NCBI GenBank assembly: GCA_036741235.1
Contig: DAINSQ010000039.1
Span: 1 to 32,149 of the forward strand
Length of the DNA: 32,149 bases
Reading direction: 5' to 3'
DNA from: JABWBR01 sp036741235
Lineage (GTDB): Bacteria > Bacteroidota > Bacteroidia > Chitinophagales > Saprospiraceae
Position 1 is the stretch's first letter. Each line of letters begins with the position of its first letter. The notes under the pieces are model-generated. The model searched no databases, was not told where the DNA came from, and saw only the letters and a program-made list of their open reading frames with translations. Positions 22,419 through 31,252 of the stretch are shown one piece after another. A program made the position numbers and the translations under genes.

Positions 22419-24425
22419 CTAAGGTTGGAATAAATCCTGAAAGCGATGTTTACCCAGTGCGAAATACTGCCATACGATACTGCCGGCATAACGCCCCGTT
22501 TGCAGATTGCGCCGGCGGTTTTTCCTGGCTTGACCAACGAGTTGACGGCATATCTGCCGTTTTTTCAATAGTTGGGGCAAATTGGAGTAAAAACTGGCGT
22601 GCGCGCGCAATATAGAACCAATGTGGGCAAATTTGCCCTGAAATAAAAACAAGCCGCCTGCTACGCCGTCTAATATAAGCCTGGCTAACAATAACCAGGA
22701 CAATTTATACGCCGGTTCGTTTTTAAAAATAGTACTGAGCGTATTCCTGAAATTCAGGTAGGTTTTGCGCGGCGTGTTGTATGACAAGGTACCGCCCCCC
22801 ACGTGATAAACCGTCGATTGCGGCACAACGGCAACTTTATATCCGGCTCTTTTCAAGCGCCAGCAAAGGTCGATTTCTTCTGCATGCGCAAAATAATCCC
22901 CGTCAAAACCACCCAGTTGATGAAATAAATGCGCTCTCACAAAAAATGCCGCACCCGACGCCCAAAACACCTCCTGCTGATCATCGTATTGGCCTTCATC
23001 TTTTTCAACTTCTGCAAAAATACGCCCCCGGCAGAAGGGATAACCCAGCCAATCGAGCCAGCCGCCGGCGGCGCCGGCATATTCGAAATTTTGTTTATTG
23101 TTGAAATCCAATATTTTAGGCTGACAGGCCGCCAGGGAAGGGTCACTTTCAAAAGCTTGTAGTATTGGCGGAAGCCAATTGGGGGTGACCTCTACATCGG
23201 AGTTGAGCAGACAATAATATTCGGCGTCAATCTGGTGTAAGGCCAGGTTGTATCCCTGGGCGTAACCGTGGTTTTCTTGTAGATCCAGGCGTTTTACCGT
23301 TGGAAATTGTTGTGACAACATGCGCAGCGACTCGTCGGAAGAACCGTTGTCGGCTACGTATACCTGCTGAAACGGCGACCCGTTGACCAAAATGCCGGGC
23401 AGAAACTGTTGCAAATAACGCCTGTTGTTGAAGTTGAGTATGACGATAGCGAGTTTAGCGCCTCCCTTTTTACCCGGAAAAGCGGCGCTTTCACTTTTTA
23501 CCAGGGCTTTTTCAGCGGATGCTTTATCTAGCGTCATCTGATGGCTCAAGGCCTCCAGACTGCCAAATTTGCTATCGGCGCGCAGGTATTCCACCATTTC
23601 CACCAGTATCTCATCACCATAGATGTCTTCGTTAAAATCGAAGATATTGACCTCAATGGTTTGTTGAGTCGAATTATTGATGGTAGGGCGCTTGCCGATG
23701 TACAGCATACCCTGGTAGCGTTTGCCGGCGTGATACACCCATGCTGCAAAGATACCGCTGGGCGGCACCAGTTTTTCTTTTTGCGGGAGCGAAATATTAG
23801 CTGTGGGGTAACCGATGGTACTGCCAATTTTTTCACCGTGTACTACCTTGCCGCTTAGCGTATAATAATGCCCCATCAGCGAATAAGCCGTGTGCATGTC
23901 GCCGCGCTCCAGTGCCGAACGGATTTTGGAAGAACTGACCGCTATTTCGTCAACTTCCTGGCGGGCTATCTCTATGACCTCGTAGCCCGCTTCCTGGCCG
24001 TACCAGCGCAAGTAGTTGATGTCACCCTGGCGGTTGAGTCCAAACCGGTGGTCGTAACCAATAACAATATAGGACGGGTGAAATTTATCTACCAAAAATT
24101 TCTGAATGTATTCATCGGCGCTCAACTGGGAAAATTCTACCGTAAATGGCACTACTACTACGTGGTCGACGCCATAATGCTCCAATAATCTGATCTTTTC
24201 CTGAGTGGTATTGAGCAATTTCAGGGTGTCGTCTTTGGGGTAAACAACCTGACGGGGGTGGGGGTGAAAGGTAATGACGATACTCTCTCCCTCATTAGTT
24301 TGCGCCAGTTGTCTTATTTTTTCTATGATGCGCTGGTGCCCCCGATGTACGCCATCGAAGGAACCAATGGTGACAACTGCGTTTTTGAATGCCGGTAAAT
24401 GATCAAGGTCCCAATGTACTTTCAT
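22419..24425 (-). CDS. ribF: RibF (riboflavin kinase/FAD synthetase) fused to a family-2 glycosyltransferase
   Basis: Residues 1-308 form a complete RibF. The FAD synthetase part has GSFDGVHRGHQ (21-31), HPHPRQV and the SSSKIRSAL stretch. The riboflavin kinase part has GSTIGYPTAN (201-210) and GDEILVEMVEYLR, and ends normally near KASAEKALVK. A short linker (310-323) leads straight into a GT2 domain: KLAIVILNFNN (324-334), the donor site LLNSDVEV (407-413, an NSD form of DxD), ASGAAFFVR and the EEIDLCWR motif near 517. A hydrophobic segment follows at about 575-597. Making FMN and FAD and moving sugars are unrelated jobs, so the fusion is odd. A missing stop through a sequence error between two adjacent genes is an alternative, but the frame is clean. 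Confidence 0.9.
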   Translation of the reverse strand: MKVHWDLDHLPAFKNAVVTIGSFDGVHRGHQRIIEKIRQLAQTNEGESIVITFHPHPRQVVYPKDDTLKLLNTTQEKIRLLEHYGVDHVVVVPFTVEFSQLSADEYIQKFLVDKFHPSYIVIGYDHRFGLNRQGDINYLRWYGQEAGYEVIEIARQEVDEIAVSSSKIRSALERGDMHTAYSLMGHYYTLSGKVVHGEKIGSTIGYPTANISLPQKEKLVPPSGIFAAWVYHAGKRYQGMLYIGKRPTINNSTQQTIEVNIFDFNEDIYGDEILVEMVEYLRADSKFGSLEALSHQMTLDKASAEKALVKSESAAFPGKKGGAKLAIVILNFNNRRYLQQFLPGILVNGSPFQQVYVADNGSSDESLRMLSQQFPTVKRLDLQENHGYAQGYNLALHQIDAEYYCLLNSDVEVTPNWLPPILQAFESDPSLAACQPKILDFNNKQNFEYAGAAGGWLDWLGYPFCRGRIFAEVEKDEGQYDDQQEVFWASGAAFFVRAHLFHQLGGFDGDYFAHAEEIDLCWRLKRAGYKVAVVPQSTVYHVGGGTLSYNTPRKTYLNFRNTLSTIFKNEPAYKLSWLLLARLILDGVAGGLFLFQGKFAHIGSILRAHASFYSNLPQLLKKRQICRQLVGQARKNRRRNLQTGRYAGSIVWQYFALGKHRFQDLFQP

Positions 24426-24432
24426 AACAGTG

Positions 24433-24440
24433 CAAAAGTA
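24433..24440 (-). promoter_or_regulatory. ribF: Bacteroidota-type -7 box (TACTTTTG) before ribF
   Basis: The minus strand reads TACTTTTG, the same octamer found before the DUF1573 gene, and ends seven bases before the ribF ATG at 24425. A transcript from it would have almost no leader. No clear -33 box is seen. Confidence 0.4.
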
Positions 24441-24501
24441 AACGGATTTTCGAAATACTGTATGTACGCGCTGTAAACTGTATGATGATGGGATTTGTTG
24501 T

Positions 24502-24509
24502 TATTTTTG
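24502..24509 (+). promoter_or_regulatory. Possible -7 box (TATTTTTG) before the Mrp gene
   Basis: TATTTTTG matches TAnnTTTG and lies 46 bases before the ATG at 24556. It sits in the divergent gap between ribF and the Mrp gene. No -33 partner is evident, and the region is T-rich, so a chance match is possible. Confidence 0.25.
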
Positions 24510-24555
24510 CAACGGCAAATGCCAACTTTGTCTTTTTATCACACTCTTTGCAAAA

Positions 24556-25650
24556 ATGAATATCGATACTACAGCTATTGTCAAGGCCCTCACCAAGGTG
24601 ATCGACCCCAATACGGGGCAGGATATTATTTCGATGAGTATGGTGAGAGATCTCGCCGTGGAAGGAAATAACATTACTTTTGCACTGGAATTACCTTCGC
24701 TCAATAACGAGTACAAATCTGACCTGAATTTTGCCTGTATCGCCGCCGTACAGGAGTTATACCCGCAGGCGAATGTTCATGTGCACATGACGGCGCGTAC
24801 GCCGCAGGCTCAAAAACAGACAGGCGCGCTTCCCCACGTAAGAAACATTATCGCCGTGGCCTCCGGTAAAGGCGGGGTCGGCAAATCTACGGTGGCTGTC
24901 AACCTGGCATTAGGGCTAAAACAATTGGGGGCCAGTGTTGGGCTAATTGACGCAGACCTTTACGGACCCTCTATCCCCACTATGCTGGGGCTGAAAGGCC
25001 AACGCCCCCAAATTCAGGAAATTTACAACCAACCCAAACTGGTGCCGCTGGAAGCCTATGGGCTGTATGTCATGTCGATAGGTTTTATTATTGAGCCCGA
25101 ACAGGCGGTTGTCCTGCGCGGCCCACGCTTATCGGGTATTATCAAGCAGTTTTTTAACGATTGCCTCTGGCCCACACTCGATTATCTGGTGATCGACCTC
25201 CCCCCGGGTACTGGCGATATTCAATTGAGCCTGGTGCAGACGGTACCCGTCACCGGCGCCGTGATGGTTACTACTCCGCAGGAGGTGGCGGTAATTGACG
25301 CGGTAAAGGCTATGAACATGTTTCTGCTCCCCTCTGTGAATGTCCCTATTTTAGGGGTAGTTGAAAATATGGCCTGGTTTACGCCTGAAGAACTGCCCGA
25401 TAATAAATACTATATTTTCGGACAGGGAGGCGGTAAACGGCTGGCTCAAATGTCCAATACCGTGCTTTTAGGCCAGGTACCGCTTGTACAAGGCATCAGA
25501 GAGTCGGGAGATGAAGGCAAGCCTGCCATCACGAAAACAGACGGCGTGGTCGCCAAAGCATTCGGGGAGGTGGCCGGAAATGTAGTCCGTCAAGTCGCCC
25601 TGCGCAACGAAACTATGGCGCCGACCCAAGTGGTCAATGTATCGCATTAA
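24556..25650 (+). CDS. Mrp/ApbC-type P-loop ATPase, iron-sulfur cluster carrier
   Basis: This cytoplasmic protein is thought to carry and hand over iron-sulfur clusters. An N-terminal MIP18/DUF59 domain (about residues 5-80) is followed by a ParA-like ATPase with the deviant Walker A GKGGVGKST (104-112), IDADLYGPSIPTM and the DLPPGTGD motif. The C-terminal CxxC used for cluster binding in some Mrp proteins is missing; the site reads NMAWFTPEELPDNKYY, a form I associate with Bacteroidota Mrp proteins. The length is 364 residues. A NifU-like gene follows after 20 bases, which supports the cluster role. Confidence 0.92.
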   Translation: MNIDTTAIVKALTKVIDPNTGQDIISMSMVRDLAVEGNNITFALELPSLNNEYKSDLNFACIAAVQELYPQANVHVHMTARTPQAQKQTGALPHVRNIIAVASGKGGVGKSTVAVNLALGLKQLGASVGLIDADLYGPSIPTMLGLKGQRPQIQEIYNQPKLVPLEAYGLYVMSIGFIIEPEQAVVLRGPRLSGIIKQFFNDCLWPTLDYLVIDLPPGTGDIQLSLVQTVPVTGAVMVTTPQEVAVIDAVKAMNMFLLPSVNVPILGVVENMAWFTPEELPDNKYYIFGQGGGKRLAQMSNTVLLGQVPLVQGIRESGDEGKPAITKTDGVVAKAFGEVAGNVVRQVALRNETMAPTQVVNVSH

Positions 25651-25670
25651 CTCAACTAAAAAGCCGCATC

Positions 25671-25919
25671 ATGACGCTTTACCCGGAAAAACAAGTATTG
25701 ATGGACAAAATCAACGACGCACTCGATGATGTTAGACCTCACCTGGCTGTAGACGGCGGCGATGTGGCGTTGGTAGATGTAACCGATGACCTGGTTGTGC
25801 ATATCAAATGGCTGGGCGCCTGTCAGAATTGTTCTATGTCGATTATGACGCTTAGGGCAGGTGTGGAGCAGGCTATCAAAGGCCGTATTCCGGAAGTTAA
25901 CGGCGTTATAGCCGTTTAA
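25671..25919 (+). CDS. NifU-like C-terminal domain protein (iron-sulfur scaffold)
   Basis: This small protein of 82 residues consists of one NifU C-terminal domain, which holds a transient iron-sulfur cluster through a CxxC pair. The pair is Cys51 and Cys54 in GACQNCSMS, preceded by VDGGDVAL, both hallmarks of the family. It lies between the Mrp gene and pyrF with gaps of 20 and 10 bases, suggesting one transcript and a joint role with Mrp in cluster transfer. Confidence 0.92.
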   Translation: MTLYPEKQVLMDKINDALDDVRPHLAVDGGDVALVDVTDDLVVHIKWLGACQNCSMSIMTLRAGVEQAIKGRIPEVNGVIAV

Positions 25920-25929
25920 TAATGTTGAC

Positions 25930-26742
25930 GTGACCAGACAATTGCTTGTCCACCTGATCTTTTCCAGGCGTTCTTACCTTTGCGTGGGCCTGGATACCGA
26001 GCGGTCAAAGATTCCGCCGCATTTATTGCGATTTGAAGACCCTGTCTTTGAATTTAACAAACAAATTATCGACGCCACCCGCGATTTGTGCGTGGCTTAT
26101 AAGCCCAACCTGGCTTTTTACGAAGCGCTGGGCGCCGACGGCTGGCGTTCGCTGGAGAAAACCCGGCAGTATATCGGCAATGAGCACTTTACTATTGCCG
26201 ATGCAAAACGCGGCGATATCGGCAATACTTCCGGACTATACGCCAGGGCTTTTTTTGAACAACTCGATTTTGACGCCGTTACAGTGGCGCCCTATATGGG
26301 CAGCGATTCGGTCAAGCCTTTTTTGGCCTACCCGGGCAAATGGGTGATCTTGCTGGCACTTACCTCAAATACCGGTAGCGCCGACTTTCAGATGACTCCA
26401 CAGGAAAACAACCAGCCGCTGTTTGTAAAGGTCATTGAAAAGGCCTGTACCTGGGCCACACCCGATCAACTGATGTTTGTAGTGGGCGCTACCCACCCCG
26501 AGTCTTTTGCTGCGGTGCGGCAGGCAGCGCCCGATCATTTTTTGCTGGCGCCTGGAGTAGGGGCGCAAGGCGGCGACCTGGAAAGCCTAAGCCGTTCGGG
26601 ACTCAATGCAGACTGCGGCATGTTGGTCAACGCTTCGCGCAGTATTCTCTACGCCGGTAACGGCGAGGATTTTGCAGAAAAGGCCAGGCAGGAAGCGCTG
26701 GCTATTCAGCAACAAATGGACCGCCTGCTGAATATGCGTTAG
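25930..26742 (+). CDS. pyrF: Orotidine 5'-phosphate decarboxylase
   Basis: The enzyme makes UMP from orotidine monophosphate in pyrimidine synthesis. It belongs to the longer bacterial type 2 group (270 residues). Motifs are LCVGLDTE near residue 17, the catalytic Asp-Lys-Asp set in DAKRGDIGNT (91-100) and the phosphate-binding ending LLAPGVGAQGGD. The start is GTG at 25930, ten bases after the NifU-like stop; the nearby ATG at 25922 meets a stop after three codons, and residues from GTG onward (MTRQLL) fit the family. Its TAG overlaps the TAA of the convergent thiolase gene. Confidence 0.94.
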   Translation: MTRQLLVHLIFSRRSYLCVGLDTERSKIPPHLLRFEDPVFEFNKQIIDATRDLCVAYKPNLAFYEALGADGWRSLEKTRQYIGNEHFTIADAKRGDIGNTSGLYARAFFEQLDFDAVTVAPYMGSDSVKPFLAYPGKWVILLALTSNTGSADFQMTPQENNQPLFVKVIEKACTWATPDQLMFVVGATHPESFAAVRQAAPDHFLLAPGVGAQGGDLESLSRSGLNADCGMLVNASRSILYAGNGEDFAEKARQEALAIQQQMDRLLNMR

Positions 26743-27911
26743 TTCAGCAACTCATAAATTCCCGCAATTCCTTGTCCGCCGCCTACGCACGCCGTAACCA
26801 TCCCGTATTTTTTGCCCCGGCGGCGCAATTCGTTAAAAAGCTGCGTTGACAATTTGGCGCCTGTACAGCCCAACGGGTGGCCAAGCGCAATAGCGCCGCC
26901 ATTTACGTTCACTATGTCCGGGTTGAGGCCTCCTTCCTGAATGACAGCCAGCGCCTGTGCCGCAAAAGCCTCATTGAGTTCTATCAGGTCGATATCAGGC
27001 AAATTGAGACCTGCTTGTTGCAGCGCTTTGGGTATCGCTGCGCAGGGGCCGATGCCCATATAAAGCGGCTCTACGCCTGCAACGGCGCAACCCGCCAAAC
27101 GCGCTATGGGTGTGAGTCCCAGTTGCTTGACCATCTGCTCGCTCATTACCAAAACAAAGGCGGCGCCGTCAGATGTCTGTGATGAATTGCCCGCCGTAAC
27201 AATACCGCCGTTGGCAAACGCCGGCTTGAGCTTGCCGAGCGCCTCTACGGTCGTATCGCGGCGAACGCCCTCGTCAGTATCAATGATTTGTTCGGTACGA
27301 ACGCGTTTATTGTCTTTTACATAAACTTCTTCAACGGTCACCGGTACGATTTCCGATCTGAACTTGCCGCCGTCAATGGCCTGTCCGGCTTTTATATGCG
27401 AATTCATGGCAAAAATGTCGGAAGCCTCGCGGGTGATGCCCCACTTTTTGGCTACTGCCTCGGCAGTGAGCCCCATGCTGACCAGGTAGTCAGGCGTATC
27501 TTTGGCTACTTTGTAACTTGGGGCCAGCTTGTAGCCTGTCATGGGTATCATACTCATACTTTCGGCGCCGCCGGCGATATAAATATGCCCCATGCCTGCA
27601 TTGATCTTGGCAACGGCAATTGAAATGGTTTCGAGGCCGGAGGCGCAGTAGCGGTTGACGGTCATGCCCGGCACTTCTTTGCCCAGCGCCCGCACCGATA
27701 TCTGCCTCCCGATCTGGAATCCTTGTTCGCCCTCCGGGTTAGCGCAGCCTACGATGACGTCGTCAACGAGTTTGGGGTCTAATTCCGGCGTATTGGCCAA
27801 CAGGTACTGTACCACGTCGACGGCCAGGTCGTCGGAGCGGTAATTGCGGAATCCGCCGCGTTTCGATTTGCCAACGGCCGAGCGATATGCTTTTACGATA
27901 TATGCGTCCAT
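26739..27911 (-). CDS. Acetyl-CoA acyltransferase (beta-oxidation thiolase)
   Basis: The thiolase splits 3-ketoacyl-CoA with CoA in fatty acid degradation. The nucleophile is Cys89 in NRYCASGLETI, and the second pair is His345 in ALGHPLGCTGAK and Cys375 in TACVGGGQG. The length is 390 residues, normal for the family. ATG 27911 was chosen because homology starts at MDAYIVKAYRSAVG; an in-frame extension upstream reaches into the neighbouring gene and is unlike any thiolase. It lies 32 bases after the FadN-type gene, and the two together cover the last three steps of a beta-oxidation turn. Confidence 0.95.
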   Translation of the reverse strand: MDAYIVKAYRSAVGKSKRGGFRNYRSDDLAVDVVQYLLANTPELDPKLVDDVIVGCANPEGEQGFQIGRQISVRALGKEVPGMTVNRYCASGLETISIAVAKINAGMGHIYIAGGAESMSMIPMTGYKLAPSYKVAKDTPDYLVSMGLTAEAVAKKWGITREASDIFAMNSHIKAGQAIDGGKFRSEIVPVTVEEVYVKDNKRVRTEQIIDTDEGVRRDTTVEALGKLKPAFANGGIVTAGNSSQTSDGAAFVLVMSEQMVKQLGLTPIARLAGCAVAGVEPLYMGIGPCAAIPKALQQAGLNLPDIDLIELNEAFAAQALAVIQEGGLNPDIVNVNGGAIALGHPLGCTGAKLSTQLFNELRRRGKKYGMVTACVGGGQGIAGIYELLN

Positions 27912-27943
27912 GATTGATAGTAAATTTGAGTGTTGGTATAAAA

Positions 27944-30337
27944 TTAGTTGCGCAGCGGTTTGTTGTTTTGGAGCATATACTGAATGCGCTCCAGCGTTTT
28001 TTGCTCGCCGCAAAGGCTCAAAAAGACCTCGCGTTCTACATCCAGCAAGTATTGCTCGCTAACCTGCTGGGCGCCGGTCAGATCGCCGCCGCACAATACC
28101 CAGGCCAGCTTTTTGGCGATTTTTATATCGTGTTCGCTGGCGTAGTTGCCCCGCTTGAGCTCGTTGGCGGCAATGTAAAGCGCCGCTAGTCCGGTACGGC
28201 CCAATACGGTGATATCGTTGCGTTGCGAGGGCATAGTATAGTTTTCGGCCAGTTCGAGTACCTTTAGTTTGGCTTCCGCAATGTTGCGGTCTTTATTCAT
28301 CACTACGGTATCACGGTGTTTAAGCAGGTAGCCGTAGTTGAAAGCCTCCTGTGCCGAGGTTCCCACCGTACCTAGTGCGATGGTTTTAAATTTATCGATA
28401 AGGGTAGGGATTTGTATATCGCCTTCAAAAAAAGCGTCGGAGGCTCTCAGTGCAAATTCTTTGGTGCCGCCGCCGCCAGGGATGAGCCCAACCCCCACCT
28501 CTACAAGGCCTATATACGACTCGGCAGCGCAAACGGCTGCGTCGCAGTGCATCAGCGTTTCGCAGCCTCCGCCGAAGACGTAGCCCTGCGTGGCAATGAC
28601 TACCGGCACAGAGGAATAACGACAGCGCATAGTGGTTTGCTGGAACATATTGACGGCGAAATTCAGTTGATCCCATTCTTGCTGGTAGGCCATCATGGCA
28701 ATCATCATCAGGTTGGCGCCTACCGAAAAGTTGGCGGCATTGTTGCCGATGACAAGCCCTTTCCAATCGCCTTCTTCCGCTATCTGGATGCTTTCGTTGA
28801 TGCCGCGCAGTACGCCCTCGCCAATGGTGTTGTGCATACTGGTAAATTCCAGGCAGAGTACGCCGTCGCCGATATCGTGCAGCACAGTTTCGCTGGTTTT
28901 ATGCACGGGCGACTGGTTGCGGTAGTTGTCGAGGAAGATATAAGCACTCGATCCAGGTATCGTTTTATAGCCCTTGCTGTTGATATCGTAATATTGGCGT
29001 ACGCCGTTTTCGCTTTTATAAAAAGAAGAATGACCGGCAGCGGCCATTTCTTTAACCCAGGGAGCTATTTTTTCGCCATTGGCTTCTGCAAGTTCAATAC
29101 CTTGCTGGAGGCCGATCATATCCCAATACTCAAAGGGGCCGATCTCCCAGGCATAGCCGGCGCGCATGGCATCGTCAATGCTGTACAGATGATCGGTAAT
29201 TTCAGGAATGCGATTGGATGCGTATGCGAATAGGCCAAGCAACGAGCGACGTATGAGCTCGCCGCCTTTGTCTTCGGCGGCAAAAAAGTGTTGGATGCGC
29301 TTGGCCAGACTATCGATCTGCTTGGCAGCTTTCAGACTGTGGATATCGCTTTTTGCGGAGGTTTCATATTCCAGTGAATTAAGGTTGAGCGCCAGAATAA
29401 TCGGTCTCCCTTTTTCGTCTTTTTCGCCGGTTTTTTTGTAGAAACCTTGACCGGTTTTATTACCCAGGAAATTATTGTCGAGCAGGAATTGAAGGTATTT
29501 GGGTACCTCAAAGGCAGCAGCTTGCTCGTCATTGGGGCAGTTTTCCTTGATACCCTGAATTACTTTGGCGGCAGTGTCGTGGCCCACCAGGTCGCCGAGG
29601 CGGAAGGTGCCGGTTTTGGGCCTGCCGATATTGGGGCCGGTGAGGGCATCTACGTCTTCAATGCGAAGCCCCAATTGGCTGGTTAGCTGAAATATCTTGG
29701 CCATAGCATATACGCCTACGCGATTGCCTATAAAAGCCGGCGTATCTTTGCACAAAACTGTTTGTTTGCCCAGGTATCTATCGCCGTAGTGCATAAGGAA
29801 ATCAACCAGTACAGGGTCGGTTTCAGGCGTAGGTATAATTTCTAACAGGCGCAAATAGCGGGGCGGGTTGAAAAAGTGGGTGCCACAGAAATGTTTCCTG
29901 AAATCCTCACTGCGCCCGTCCAGCATCAGGTGAATAGGAATACCGGAAGTATTTGACGTGACAATACTGCCTTTTTTACGGTATTGGTCAACTTTTTCAA
30001 AAATAAGTTTTTTGATATCCAGACGCTCGACCACCACTTCAATCACCCAATCACAGGCGCCGATACGGGCAAAGTCGTCCTCAAAGTTGCCGGTTTGGAT
30101 GCGGGCGGCAAAGCTTTTGTCAAATAACGCAGCCGGGCGGGCTTTGATCGCAGCATCCAATGCCTGGTTGACAATGCGGTTGCGGGCGGCCGGCAAGCTT
30201 TTGTCAGCGTCGGCCAGGTCGCGTGGCACGATGTCGAGCATTAGTACATCGAGGCCGATATTGGCAAAATGGCAGGCAATGCCCGATCCCATTACACCCG
30301 AGCCCAATACGGCTATTTTTTTTATTCTTCTACTCAT
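27944..30337 (-). CDS. 3-hydroxyacyl-CoA dehydrogenase/enoyl-CoA hydratase, FadN type
   Basis: This 797-residue fused enzyme hydrates enoyl-CoA and oxidizes the hydroxyacyl product with NAD. The dehydrogenase comes first: Rossmann motif GSGVMGSG (12-19), SNTSGIP and the catalytic His stretch GTHFFNPP. The enoyl-CoA hydratase part lies toward the C-terminus, with the oxyanion-hole region NFSVGANL, GYVFGGGCETLMHCD and VGVGLIPGGGG. This order (dehydrogenase then hydratase) is that of FadN, the reverse of the FadB order. The thiolase gene follows. A good promoter-like pair lies about 65-90 bases upstream of ATG 30337. Confidence 0.94.
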   Translation of the reverse strand: MSRRIKKIAVLGSGVMGSGIACHFANIGLDVLMLDIVPRDLADADKSLPAARNRIVNQALDAAIKARPAALFDKSFAARIQTGNFEDDFARIGACDWVIEVVVERLDIKKLIFEKVDQYRKKGSIVTSNTSGIPIHLMLDGRSEDFRKHFCGTHFFNPPRYLRLLEIIPTPETDPVLVDFLMHYGDRYLGKQTVLCKDTPAFIGNRVGVYAMAKIFQLTSQLGLRIEDVDALTGPNIGRPKTGTFRLGDLVGHDTAAKVIQGIKENCPNDEQAAAFEVPKYLQFLLDNNFLGNKTGQGFYKKTGEKDEKGRPIILALNLNSLEYETSAKSDIHSLKAAKQIDSLAKRIQHFFAAEDKGGELIRRSLLGLFAYASNRIPEITDHLYSIDDAMRAGYAWEIGPFEYWDMIGLQQGIELAEANGEKIAPWVKEMAAAGHSSFYKSENGVRQYYDINSKGYKTIPGSSAYIFLDNYRNQSPVHKTSETVLHDIGDGVLCLEFTSMHNTIGEGVLRGINESIQIAEEGDWKGLVIGNNAANFSVGANLMMIAMMAYQQEWDQLNFAVNMFQQTTMRCRYSSVPVVIATQGYVFGGGCETLMHCDAAVCAAESYIGLVEVGVGLIPGGGGTKEFALRASDAFFEGDIQIPTLIDKFKTIALGTVGTSAQEAFNYGYLLKHRDTVVMNKDRNIAEAKLKVLELAENYTMPSQRNDITVLGRTGLAALYIAANELKRGNYASEHDIKIAKKLAWVLCGGDLTGAQQVSEQYLLDVEREVFLSLCGEQKTLERIQYMLQNNKPLRN

Positions 30338-30401
30338 CAGACGGTATACTTTGCGATTCGAAATTAAGGCTTAATTGATTAGCGAATTTTCGCTGGAAAT
30401 G

Positions 30402-30431
30402 CAAAAATACAAATATCTGCCAAACGCCAAA
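30402..30431 (-). promoter_or_regulatory. Bacteroidota-type promoter before the fatty acid oxidation operon
   Basis: On the minus strand TTTG (30431-30428) is followed after 18 bases by TATTTTTG (30409-30402). This is close to the consensus TTTG, about 19 bases, TAnnTTTG. It leaves a leader of roughly 60 bases before the ATG at 30337. It is the best two-part promoter match that I found in the window. Confidence 0.55.
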
Positions 30432-30541
30432 GCCGGCCAAAAATCTTTCTTTTGCATAATTCAGGAAATTTAGCGAGGTATTTGATAATTTGGCCACCCG
30501 AAATACGTTGTTTAACCATTGCAAGATAAAAAACCGCTTAT

Positions 30542-31237
30542 ATGTTCATGGACCTTCTATTGTTGTTTCAAACTGCCGACCTTCCCGCTGCCGAAACGCA
30601 GGTTAAATCGCAAAGCCTCTGGGATATCATTGCCTCCGGGGGCGTCATCGGCATACTTATTGTCGCTATTCAATTTCTGTTGTCAGTGATTGCCGTTTAT
30701 ATTTTCATAGAACGCTACCTGACGATACAGCGCGCCGGCAGTATTGACCAGAGTTTTATGAATAATATTCGGGCTAATGTGCAGTCGGGCAATATCATGG
30801 GCGCCAAAGCGCTCTGCCAGTCAACCGACTCGCCGGTGGCGCGTATGATTGAAAAAGGTCTTCAGCGCATCGGCAAGCCTCTGCGCGATATTGACGCGGC
30901 CATCGAAAACGTGGGCAACCTTGAGATATTCAAGTTGGAGAAAAACCTCTCTACGCTGGCCAGTATCTCGGGCGCTGCGCCAATGCTCGGGTTTCTCGGC
31001 ACGGTTACGGGTATGATTTTGTCTTTTTATACCATGGCCACTCAGCAAAGTGTTACCCCGGCCGTACTGGCAGGCGGTATTTACCAAGCATTGATCACTA
31101 CGGCTTTTGGTCTGGTAACCGGTATTTTTGCACTGGTAGGCTACAACCTGCTGGTGGCCAAGGTTGAAAAAGTGGTGTTTAATATGGAAAGAACAACCAT
31201 TGAGTTTATGGACCTGTTGCAGGAACCCACAGCTTAG
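30542..31237 (+). CDS. exbB: ExbB/TolQ-family proton channel protein
   Basis: ExbB and ExbD form the inner-membrane motor that uses proton flow to energize TonB or similar systems. The 231-residue protein has a first membrane helix (about 35-57, GILIVAIQFLLSVIAVYIF) and two more around 140-162 and 172-198, with the family stretches GAAPMLGFLGTVTGMI and AGGIYQALITTAFGL. The start is ATG 30542 or ATG 30548 two codons later; both give the same domains. Two exbD genes follow at once, so the three form an operon. Confidence 0.9.
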   Translation: MFMDLLLLFQTADLPAAETQVKSQSLWDIIASGGVIGILIVAIQFLLSVIAVYIFIERYLTIQRAGSIDQSFMNNIRANVQSGNIMGAKALCQSTDSPVARMIEKGLQRIGKPLRDIDAAIENVGNLEIFKLEKNLSTLASISGAAPMLGFLGTVTGMILSFYTMATQQSVTPAVLAGGIYQALITTAFGLVTGIFALVGYNLLVAKVEKVVFNMERTTIEFMDLLQEPTA

Positions 31238-31252
31238 TGTTAATTATCAGGC

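Noticed and set aside
24541..24550. ACTCTTTG just before the Mrp start as a -7 box
   Set aside because: It lacks the TA of TAnnTTTG, although a TTTG lies 12 bases upstream; the spacing is wrong too.
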